A stretch of DNA of 8,844 nucleotides. Origin: JBFEYJ01 sp041546305. GTDB lineage: Bacteria; Pseudomonadota; Gammaproteobacteria; Thiohalomonadales; Thiohalomonadaceae. A program made the position numbers and the translations under genes. The stretch covers positions 1 to 8,844 of the forward strand of contig JBFEWO010000119.1 in NCBI GenBank assembly GCA_041546305.1, given 5' to 3'. Numbering within the stretch: position 1 is the first letter of the stretch; the number at the start of each line of letters is the position of its first letter. Under the pieces are notes generated by a model, which was not told where the DNA came from, made no database searches, and saw only the letters and a list, made by a program, of their open reading frames with translations. This document shows, piece after piece, positions 1 through 5,585 of this stretch.

Positions 1-383
1 ACCTCCAGGTGCTTGGAGAGGGCATTGACCACCGAGACGCCTACCCCGTGCAGACCACCGGAGAACTGGTAGTTCTTGTTGGAGAACTTGCCACCGGCAT
101 GCAGCTTGGTGAGGATCACCTCAACCCCGGGGATACCTTCACGTGGGTGGATATCCACTGGCATACCTCGGCCGTCATCCTTTACCTCCAACGACTGGTC
201 CCGGAACAGGGTCACCTCAATGGTTTTGGCGTGGCCAGCAATGGCCTCGTCCACGGAGTTGTCGATCACCTCCTGGGCAAGGTGATTGGGGCGTTCAGTC
301 TGGGTATACATGCCCGGGCGCTTGCGCACCGGCTCCAGCCCGGAGAGGACCTCAATGGCTTCGGCGGTATAATTCGATGACAT
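1..383 (-). CDS. parE: DNA topoisomerase IV subunit B (ParE), N-terminal part, cut by window edge
   Basis: This is the ATPase subunit of topoisomerase IV, which with ParC decatenates replicated chromosomes and relaxes supercoils in the cytoplasm. Only about 127 N-terminal residues of a usual ~630 are present; the gene continues beyond base 1. Visible are the GHKL ATPase features: EVIDNSVDEA (residues 38-47, with the Mg-ATP-binding Asn42), DDGRGMP (69-75) and the ATP-lid glycine motif GGLHGVG (109-115). The segment LEPVRKRPGMYT and the run HAGGKFSNKNYQFSGG match ParE more closely than its paralogue GyrB. The start is the ATG at 381-383; E. coli ParE begins at nearly the same point. No good Shine-Dalgarno is seen in front of it. 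The gene lies beyond the purC terminator, so it probably has its own promoter in the 384-510 gap. I see only a TACAAT hexamer at 433-438 there, without a convincing -35 box. Confidence 0.96.
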   Translation of the reverse strand, partial: MSSNYTAEAIEVLSGLEPVRKRPGMYTQTERPNHLAQEVIDNSVDEAIAGHAKTIEVTLFRDQSLEVKDDGRGMPVDIHPREGIPGVEVILTKLHAGGKFSNKNYQFSGGLHGVGVSVVNALSKHLE

Positions 384-510
384 AGGGCTTTGATTTAATT
401 GAATGTTTTAGTTCTGATTCGGCTGGTCTGGGATTGTATCGTAAAACACCGCCATGGAGGTAGATGGTTGTCACATCAGCTGGCGGGCTACCTCGAACGA
501 GGTGGAAAAC

Positions 511-545
511 AAAAAAGGTGAACGGTTAATCCCGTTCACCTTTTT
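511..545 (-). terminator. Rho-independent terminator after purC
   Basis: A perfect 9-base-pair stem (517-525 with 532-540, GGTGAACGG / CCGTTCACC) closes a 6-base loop. On the minus strand it is followed by six T (511-516). It starts about 30 bases past the purC stop codon, so it should end the dapA-bamC-hydrolase-purC transcript. The other flank carries five T on the plus strand (541-545), so the structure could work in both directions, though no plus-strand gene ends there. Confidence 0.9.
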
Positions 546-570
546 CATACTCCACAGAACGCTCGTGGAC

Positions 571-1284
571 TTAACCGAGGTTGACACCGAGGCGGTGAGC
601 CACCTCTTCATAAGCTTCGACCACGCCGCCAAGCCCCTGGCGGAAACGATCCTTGTCCAGTTTCTTACGTGTGTCCTTGTCCCACAGGCGGCAACCATCA
701 GGGGTAAACTCATCCCCCAGCACGACTCGCCCCTGGTAACGGCCGAATTCCAGCTTGTAATCGACAAGCAACATACCGGCATCGAGGAACAGCTTTTTGA
801 GCACCTCGTTAACCTTGAAGGTCAGCTCTTTCATCTTCGCCACTTCTTCATCGGTCGCCCAGCCGAAGGTGCGAATGTGGTAGTCATTAACCATCGGATC
901 GTGCAGGGCATCATTCTTGAGGAAGAACTCGAAGGTCGGAGGATTGAGGTCCATGCCATCCTCGATCCCGAGGCGACGGACGATGGAACCCGTAGCGATA
1001 TTGCGCACTACGCACTCGATGGGGATCATGTCGAGTTTCTTCACCAGTGACTCTTCGTCACTGAGCAATTGAATCTGGTGAGTTTCGACGCCAGCCTCTT
1101 CCAGCTTCTGCATGATGAAGGCATTGAATTTGTTGTTCACCATGCCCTTACGTTCAAGCTGTTCCATCTTTTCGCCGTCAAAGGCGGAGGTGTCATTGCG
1201 GAAATGCAGGATCAACTTGTCCACTTCATCGGTGGTGTAGACCGATTTTGCCTTGCCGGCGTAAAGTTCAGCCTTCTTTTCCAT
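571..1284 (-). CDS. purC: Phosphoribosylaminoimidazole-succinocarboxamide synthase (SAICAR synthetase)
   Basis: This cytoplasmic enzyme of de novo purine synthesis joins CAIR and L-aspartate with ATP to give SAICAR. The protein aligns end to end with E. coli PurC: an N-terminal ELYAGKAKSVY segment (glycine-rich nucleotide-binding loop), FRNDTSAFDGEK, RKGMVNNKFN, the central VKKLDMIPIECVVRN motif, and near the C-terminus LVDYKLEFGRYQG, LGDEFTPDG and DKDRFRQ. Two ATGs lie side by side (1287 and 1284). The second is chosen because AAGGAG at 1291-1296 is then six bases away, against three for the first, and because it gives 237 residues, the E. coli length. It is the last gene of the four-gene minus-strand group and is followed by a strong terminator. 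No anomaly is seen. Confidence 0.97.
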   Translation of the reverse strand: MEKKAELYAGKAKSVYTTDEVDKLILHFRNDTSAFDGEKMEQLERKGMVNNKFNAFIMQKLEEAGVETHQIQLLSDEESLVKKLDMIPIECVVRNIATGSIVRRLGIEDGMDLNPPTFEFFLKNDALHDPMVNDYHIRTFGWATDEEVAKMKELTFKVNEVLKKLFLDAGMLLVDYKLEFGRYQGRVVLGDEFTPDGCRLWDKDTRKKLDKDRFRQGLGGVVEAYEEVAHRLGVNLG

Positions 1285-1290
1285 CATCTG

Positions 1291-1296
1291 CTCCTT
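1291..1296 (-). promoter_or_regulatory. purC ribosome binding site, decides between two adjacent ATGs
   Basis: AAGGAG on the minus strand sits three bases before the first ATG and six before the second. Normal spacing favours the second ATG (1282-1284). Confidence 0.75.
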
Positions 1297-1323
1297 GGAA
1301 GCGTTCTAAGATTTAAGGTGATT

Positions 1324-2091
1324 CTACCGGATTTCGCGCCAGTCGAGACCATCCTCCTGACCCGCCAGCGTAATCCACTCCCGTTCACAGCCCAGGGCCG
1401 TACTCAGTGCATCGACCGCCAGTTCGGGAGTATTGTTCTTTTCACTCAGGTGGGCTGCCACCAGATGCTGCAACCCACGGTTATCGATGGCACGCAAAAT
1501 CCCGGCAGCCTGTCCATTGCTAAGATGTCCCTGACCGCCGCCGACCCGGGCCTGCAGAGCCGGCGGATAGGGTCCCGTCGCCAACATCTCGGGGTCGTGG
1601 TTGCTTTCCAGGATCAACGCATCACAGCCGTCGAGCTGACGCTCGATGTGCGGTGTACTGCAGCCGGTATCGGTCAGCAACCCGAGGCGCTTGTCGCCGT
1701 TGCTAAAGACAAACTGGCAAGGCTCTCGTGCGTCGTGGGGAACAGGAAAAGGGTGCAGTTGCAGATCACCGATCTCAAAGTCGCTATGGCAGTTCAGCTG
1801 CCGACATTGCGGCAACTCACCGAGGCGTTTGTGGCCGCCAGCCCTGGTACCGGCGGTGAGCCATACCGGTATCTTGTATTTGCGCGCCAGCGCTCCCACC
1901 CCGGAGAGGTGGTCGTGATGTTCATGGGTCACCAGGATCGCACTCAAGCGCTCAGAGGCAATGCCCAGCCGCCCCATGCGCCGTTCCGTCTCACGCACCG
2001 AAAATCCGCAGTCGACCAGCAGGCAGGTATTGCCCTCTTCGATCAGGGTGGCATTTCCCCGGCTGCCGCTGCCTAACAGGGCAAAACGCAT
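1324..2091 (-). CDS. Metallo-beta-lactamase-fold hydrolase, YycJ/WalJ-like
   Basis: A 255-residue single-domain metallo-hydrolase. The ligand motif H-x-H-x-D-H is clear (His56, His58, Asp60, His61). Further probable metal ligands are His119 in PVPHD, Asp141 in LLTDTG and His214 in AAHLSE. The opening FALLGSGSRGN and the later LILESNHDPEML and GHLSN signatures are typical of the YycJ/WalJ group, whose members are thought to act as nucleases on DNA; the substrate of this one cannot be read from sequence. There is no signal peptide, so it is probably cytoplasmic. The start is the ATG at 2089-2091, 15 bases after the bamC stop and without a clear Shine-Dalgarno, so it may be translated by coupling to bamC. 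As I recall, the same gene sits between bamC and purC in Pseudomonas and relatives, whereas E. coli lacks it. Confidence 0.9.
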   Translation of the reverse strand: MRFALLGSGSRGNATLIEEGNTCLLVDCGFSVRETERRMGRLGIASERLSAILVTHEHHDHLSGVGALARKYKIPVWLTAGTRAGGHKRLGELPQCRQLNCHSDFEIGDLQLHPFPVPHDAREPCQFVFSNGDKRLGLLTDTGCSTPHIERQLDGCDALILESNHDPEMLATGPYPPALQARVGGGQGHLSNGQAAGILRAIDNRGLQHLVAAHLSEKNNTPELAVDALSTALGCEREWITLAGQEDGLDWREIR

Positions 2092-2106
2092 GTCGAATGC
2101 CAGTGT

Positions 2107-3162
2107 CTACTTCAATGCCTCCTGCAGGCGCTGGAGAATCAATTTTGCCGTTGCACCATGTTCAGGATTGCCCACTTTATCGCGCACTGTGATACGAGTG
2201 GACTGCTCATCCCCGCGCAGGAGGATCTGACGCTCCAGACTTTCTTCCTCCGCCTTTTCCTTGGAAAACAGACCGCCTAACACTCCCTTGCCGCCGGAGG
2301 ACTCATCCGCCAACAGATCGATCTGGCTGACATAATAGATTCCCTCAGAACGGTTACGATCATCGACCACCAGGCCGAGACGATCGAGGGCAATACCGGT
2401 AAGTCGCCAGGTGCGAGCGAAACCTTCATTCACAATCAGCTGCTCACCCTCCAGGCGCGCACGCGATGCGCTCACCTGCGGTGTTGTCAGGACCGCCTTG
2501 GCTGTTACCTCACTTCCTCCGAGGAACAGCACCAGGCGATTCATGACCTCATTGGCCAGTTCCGGATCAGTGGGGCGCACCACCCAGGCGGTCTCCATGC
2601 CTATCTCTGAGACAGTAGCGACCTCCTGCTTGAGCCCGTAATGGGTCAGGAACAGCTCGACCTTGCCGTCCTCGCGCGGCTCCAAACGCAGCCGGTACTT
2701 GTCTCTGGTATCCGCGGAATAGGCATTCTTGAATACCTTTTTGACCATATCCGCAATAAAGCCACGCGGAGCATCGGCCCGGTTTTCCGCCCAGGCGGTC
2801 TCCATAATCCCGACGTCAGGCGCATCCACTGCCAGTTCCAGGCCAAGAGTAGGCCAGAACTCATGCAATTTCGGCCAGAGTTCCTCAGCAGAGGTATCGA
2901 GCAGCAACCACCGTTCAACACCATCACGCTGCACCCGGATCCCCTTGGCCTTGGACAGCACCTGTTGTCTGGTGGCATCCAGCTGAGGGATTTCCTCCAG
3001 ACCGCTTGCAATGGGCGCGGTTAGATCTGGCGGGACTTCGAGGCCACGCAAGGGCTTGGCCTCCTTATAATCGAGTCGACTGTTAGCCGTCCCGCCAGTG
3101 CAGGCTGACAGGGCAAGACACAAAGCGGCCATGAGGCTCGCATGCGTGGTTTTCTTCAACAA
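2107..3162 (-). CDS. bamC: Outer membrane protein assembly factor BamC (lipoprotein)
   Basis: A lipoprotein subunit of the BAM complex, which folds beta-barrel proteins into the outer membrane. From the chosen start the protein has 351 residues (E. coli BamC has 344). The N-terminus is a lipoprotein signal: two lysines, a hydrophobic run and the lipobox LSAC, with Cys21 as the lipidated residue. A low-complexity stretch with the PPDL motif follows, corresponding to the unstructured segment that contacts BamD, and then the two helix-grip domains. The start is taken as TTG at 3160-3162: GAGG (3171-3174) lies eight bases upstream, and this start gives a normal signal peptide (MLKKTTHASL...). A GTG at 3184-3186 would add eight odd residues and overlap dapA; the ATG at 3130-3132 would remove the positive residues. 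The gene starts 13 bases after dapA, as in E. coli, where the pair is co-transcribed. Confidence 0.93.
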   Translation of the reverse strand: MLKKTTHASLMAALCLALSACTGGTANSRLDYKEAKPLRGLEVPPDLTAPIASGLEEIPQLDATRQQVLSKAKGIRVQRDGVERWLLLDTSAEELWPKLHEFWPTLGLELAVDAPDVGIMETAWAENRADAPRGFIADMVKKVFKNAYSADTRDKYRLRLEPREDGKVELFLTHYGLKQEVATVSEIGMETAWVVRPTDPELANEVMNRLVLFLGGSEVTAKAVLTTPQVSASRARLEGEQLIVNEGFARTWRLTGIALDRLGLVVDDRNRSEGIYYVSQIDLLADESSGGKGVLGGLFSKEKAEEESLERQILLRGDEQSTRITVRDKVGNPEHGATAKLILQRLQEALK

Positions 3163-3170
3163 TGGTCCAA

Positions 3171-3174
3171 CCTC
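3171..3174 (-). promoter_or_regulatory. bamC ribosome binding site supporting a TTG start
   Basis: GAGG on the minus strand lies immediately after the dapA stop codon (3176-3178) and eight bases before TTG at 3160-3162. It is the only Shine-Dalgarno-like site suitably placed for any candidate bamC start. Confidence 0.6.
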
Positions 3175-3175
3175 G

Positions 3176-4051
3176 TTACAGCACACCGGCCTGTTTCATC
3201 GCCTGGCGTACCGTTTCATGATATTGCTCGGAAAGAAGTGTCAATGGAAGGCGAATACCTGCCGGAATCAGCCCCATCTCATGCAACGCCCATTTGACCG
3301 GGATTGGATTGGCCTCGACAAACAGGTCCTTGTGCAAAGGCATCAGCTTGCTATTGATCGCTTCTGCCCGCTCGAAATCCCCATCCAGTGCTGCGGCACA
3401 CATTTCGTGCATCGCACGGGGGGCGACATTGGCCGTCACCGAGATCCCGCCCTTGCCCCCCAGACGCATCAGTTCAAGGGTCGTGGCATCGTCGCCACTG
3501 TAGATATCGATACGGTCGCCACACCGCTCGACGAGCTCCTTACCGCGCACCATATCCCCAGTGGCATCCTTGATGCCGACAATGTTGGAGATGCCGGCCA
3601 AGCGTTCCACCGTATCATTGCTCATATCGCAGGCGGTGCGACCTGGCACGTTATAAAGGATCTGCGCAATGGGAACGGCCTCGGCAACAGCTTTGAAGTG
3701 ACGGTAAAGCCCTTCCTGAGTCGGTTTGTTGTAGTAGGGTGTCACCAGCAGGCAGGCATCAGCACCAGCCTGCATGGCGCAACGGGTCAGTTCGATCGCC
3801 TCCCGGGTGGAGTTGGCACCGGTCCCTGCAATCACCGGCAAGCGTCCCTTGGCTATCTCCACTACCTGGCGGATGACCTTGCAGTGTTCCTCCTCGTCGA
3901 GGGTTGATGCCTCTCCGGTGGTGCCAACCACGACCAGGGCATCGGTACCATTTTCGACATGGAATTCCACCAGCTGGGCGAGGCACAACTCATCAATCGC
4001 GCCATCATCCCGCATGGGGGTCACCAAAGCCACCATACTGCCGTGAAACAT
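3176..4051 (-). CDS. dapA: 4-hydroxy-tetrahydrodipicolinate synthase
   Basis: This enzyme condenses pyruvate with L-aspartate semialdehyde, the first committed step to diaminopimelate and lysine, in the cytoplasm. At 291 residues it keeps E. coli numbering: the Schiff-base lysine is Lys161 (GIKDATGD), the proton-relay residues are Thr44 (GTTGEAST), Tyr107 (PYYNKPTQ) and Tyr133 (YNVPGR), and Arg138 binds the substrate carboxylate. The N-terminal MFHGSMVALVTPM is typical of the family. The ATG start has GGAG (4058-4061) six bases upstream. It is the first gene of the minus-strand group, with a promoter at 4085-4113. An 11-base inverted repeat overlaps both that promoter and the ribosome binding site, so control of expression at this point is possible. 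Confidence 0.98.
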   Translation of the reverse strand: MFHGSMVALVTPMRDDGAIDELCLAQLVEFHVENGTDALVVVGTTGEASTLDEEEHCKVIRQVVEIAKGRLPVIAGTGANSTREAIELTRCAMQAGADACLLVTPYYNKPTQEGLYRHFKAVAEAVPIAQILYNVPGRTACDMSNDTVERLAGISNIVGIKDATGDMVRGKELVERCGDRIDIYSGDDATTLELMRLGGKGGISVTANVAPRAMHEMCAAALDGDFERAEAINSKLMPLHKDLFVEANPIPVKWALHEMGLIPAGIRLPLTLLSEQYHETVRQAMKQAGVL

Positions 4052-4060
4052 ACCGCTCTC

Positions 4061-4109
4061 CAGAAAGGGGGAAAATAAGCGTGCATGGTACTTGCGCGCC
4101 CCCTTTCTG
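4061..4109. repeat. 11-base perfect inverted repeat around the dapA promoter and RBS
   Basis: CAGAAAGGGGG (4061-4071) and its exact complement CCCCCTTTCTG (4099-4109) are separated by 27 bases. The right arm fills much of the -35/-10 spacer of the dapA promoter. The left arm lies in the 5' leader and shares one base with the dapA ribosome binding site. With the inferred start point (about 4078) only one arm is transcribed, so a DNA operator is more natural than an RNA hairpin. A transcript begun further upstream would contain both arms and could fold over the ribosome binding site. Confidence 0.7.
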
Positions 4110-4113
4110 ACAA
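4085..4113 (-). promoter_or_regulatory. Probable sigma70 promoter of the dapA operon
   Basis: Read on the minus strand, TTGTCA (4108-4113, five of six consensus bases) is followed after exactly 17 bases by TACCAT (4085-4090, four of six). Transcription would start near 4078, giving a leader of about 27 bases. The pair was found by eye. Confidence 0.55.
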
Positions 4114-4366
4114 GGGCAAAGGCCCATGCAGAAGCGCCTGCTCAGGCCCGAGGGCAAACGACCGGGAGCCTTAGGAACCGTATGAGAGTGAGCAGCCTGG
4201 CCGCCCCACACCCTTTGCCTGTCCCTCGCCGCCGCCCGGTCAGCTTCAGCCCCGCCCGCCGGTGTTACAGGACAGGTGCGGAAGAAAAAAATGGTGGTAG
4301 ACTAGCTCCGACAACGCCTTCTTGGCGCAAACCATCCATAGCCTCCCGGCAGGAGAATACAAAGAC
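4114..4366. other. GC-rich divergent intergenic region between dapA and gcvR
   Basis: Apart from the dapA promoter at its left end, this region of about 250 bases contains no convincing gene, tRNA or terminator. AGGGCAAA occurs at 4113-4120 and again at 4151-4158, 38 bases apart in the same orientation, with a related inverted copy (CCCTTTGCCT) at 4211-4220. GCCTGTCC at 4217-4224 has a partial inverse, GGACAGG, at 4270-4276. These might be regulator sites but are short. No clear promoter for gcvR was found. AGGAG at 4351-4355 is its likely ribosome binding site. Confidence 0.5.
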
Positions 4367-4909
4367 ATGACCGCTACCGCCAAGCAATACCTGGTCATAT
4401 CGGCACTTGGCCATGACCGTCCGGGCATCGTCAGGAATCTCACCCGCCCGATTACCGATGCCGGTGCCAATATCCTTGACAGCCGCATGACCATACTTGG
4501 TGGTGAATTTGCCATCCTGATGATGATTGAAGGCAGCTGGGACACTATCGCCAAACTGGAAAGCCAGTTACCTGGACTACAGAATAAACTCGATCTGACG
4601 ATCACCACCCGCCGCACAGACTCGCAGCGCCAGGAAGCGTCCACCCTGCCCTACGCAGTCAATGTGGTCTCACTGGATCATCCGGGTATCGTCAGCCACC
4701 TTGCGGAATTTTTTTCCAACCGCAATATTAATATTCAAGACCTTTACACCGACAGTTATCGGGCAGCTCACACCGGCACACCGATGTTTACCGCCAATAT
4801 GACGGTCAATATCCCGGCGAATATTTCGATCGCAAGACTTCGCGAAGAATTTCTCGATTTTTGTGACAATCTCAATCTGGACGGGATTCTGGAACCGAGC
4901 AAGGGATGA
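4367..4909 (+). CDS. gcvR: GcvR-like ACT-domain regulator (glycine cleavage system repressor family)
   Basis: A 180-residue protein made of two ACT domains: residues about 7-80, with the ligand-loop motif ALGHDRPGIV (13-22), and about 96-175, with VSLDHPGIVSHL (101-112). The spacing and the C-terminal LREEFLDFCDNLNLD match the GcvR family (E. coli 190 residues). In E. coli GcvR binds the activator GcvA and blocks gcvTHP expression when glycine is low; no gcvA or gcv genes lie here, so the target in this organism is inferred. The position, divergent from dapA and upstream of bcp, is the same as in E. coli and supports the name. The start is ATG 4367-4369, after AGGAG at 4351-4355 with rather long (11-base) spacing. 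An in-frame TTG at 4322 would add 15 residues unlike the family. Confidence 0.87.
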   Translation: MTATAKQYLVISALGHDRPGIVRNLTRPITDAGANILDSRMTILGGEFAILMMIEGSWDTIAKLESQLPGLQNKLDLTITTRRTDSQRQEASTLPYAVNVVSLDHPGIVSHLAEFFSNRNINIQDLYTDSYRAAHTGTPMFTANMTVNIPANISIARLREEFLDFCDNLNLDGILEPSKG

Positions 4910-4979
4910 GTGAAGCACTCTCCACAAGCCTTGTGCCACAACCAGTCAGCAGGTGCACGAACACTTGGAAAATAGCTGG

Positions 4980-5009
4980 GCGACAACCCTGGTGGGCTAT
5001 GCCTATAGT
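4980..5009 (+). promoter_or_regulatory. Possible sigma70 promoter of bcp
   Basis: TATAGT at 5004-5009 matches five of six -10 bases. GCGACA at 4980-4985 matches four of six -35 bases, with an 18-base spacer. The gcvR-bcp gap (165 bases) is long enough for an independent promoter. The leader would be about 60 bases. Confidence 0.4.
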
Positions 5010-5074
5010 AAAGAGTGTGAGGTCATAAAGCGGGTACTTATCCTCGCACCACAAACACAACACAGGGAGTCACT

Positions 5075-5545
5075 ATGAGCGATATTAGCCTGGGCAAGAA
5101 AGTGCCCAATTTCACTATGCCTGCCACCGGCGATCAGTCCATCAGCCTGAAACAGCTTAAAGGGAAGAATGTGGTGCTCTATTTCTATCCCAAGGACAGC
5201 ACCCCCGGCTGTACCAGCGAAGGCCAGGATTTTCGCGACCATTACGAGGCCTTCAGCAAACTCAACACCGAAATCCTCGGCGTCTCCCGCGACAGCATCA
5301 AATCGCACGAGAACTTCAAGGCCAAACAGGGCTTCCCCTTTGAGCTCCTGTCCGACTCAGACGAAAGCCTGTGTCAGCTATTTGATGTGATCAAGGAAAA
5401 GAACATGTATGGAAAAAAGGTCATGGGGATTGAACGCAGTACCTTTCTCATCGATGCAAAAGGCGTGTTGCGACAGGAGTGGCGTAAAGTCAAGGTCAAA
5501 GGCCATGTAGAGGAAGTGCTTGAGGCGGTAAAGGGGCTGGCGTAA
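5075..5545 (+). CDS. bcp: Thiol peroxidase Bcp / PrxQ-type peroxiredoxin
   Basis: A 156-residue thioredoxin-fold peroxidase that reduces hydrogen peroxide and organic hydroperoxides in the cytoplasm. The peroxidatic site is intact: Thr43-Pro44-Gly45-Cys46-Thr47 within the PKDSTPGCTSE segment, and Arg122 in the later GIERSTFLID strand as the second conserved active-site residue. The usual PrxQ resolving cysteine five residues later is absent: residue 51 is Gln in CTSEGQDFRD. The only other cysteine is Cys100 (DESLCQLFDV), equivalent to E. coli Cys99. The protein may therefore act as a one-Cys enzyme or use another thiol partner. Similar sequences without this cysteine are known in the family, so this is not a broken gene. 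AGGGAG at 5064-5069 gives the ATG at 5075 with five-base spacing. Confidence 0.96.
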   Translation: MSDISLGKKVPNFTMPATGDQSISLKQLKGKNVVLYFYPKDSTPGCTSEGQDFRDHYEAFSKLNTEILGVSRDSIKSHENFKAKQGFPFELLSDSDESLCQLFDVIKEKNMYGKKVMGIERSTFLIDAKGVLRQEWRKVKVKGHVEEVLEAVKGLA

Positions 5546-5585
5546 CCTCAGCAACAACGCGTGCAACACTACCGGGAATCGATGA

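Noticed and set aside
433..438. TACAAT as a -10 box for parE on the minus strand
   Set aside because: Five of six bases match, but at a 17-base spacing the -35 position reads ACCTCC, and GTGACA further upstream is too far away. Not enough to call a promoter.
454..1050. Plus-strand open frame (198 codons) opposite purC
   Set aside because: It is a shadow of purC: the minus-strand protein aligns with PurC over its whole length, while this frame has no recognisable features and also runs through the purC terminator.
1069..2076. Long plus-strand open frame (335 codons) opposite the hydrolase and the start of purC
   Set aside because: It lies antisense to two well-recognised genes, has no recognisable motif or ribosome binding site, and spans the purC/hydrolase boundary. 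Such frames are common opposite GC-rich genes.
4052..4366. Lysine riboswitch or attenuator upstream of dapA
   Set aside because: The inferred leader is only about 27 bases. The region shows none of the multi-helix lysine riboswitch pattern I would expect and no terminator with a T-run facing dapA.
4923..4935. Small hairpin CACAA-gcc-TTGTG after gcvR as a terminator
   Set aside because: The stem has only five base pairs and no T-run follows.
5546..5585. Antitoxin gene paired with the PIN-PhoH protein
   Set aside because: Only 40 bases separate bcp from the gene, and the only extra frame has five codons. The upstream neighbour is a clear peroxiredoxin.
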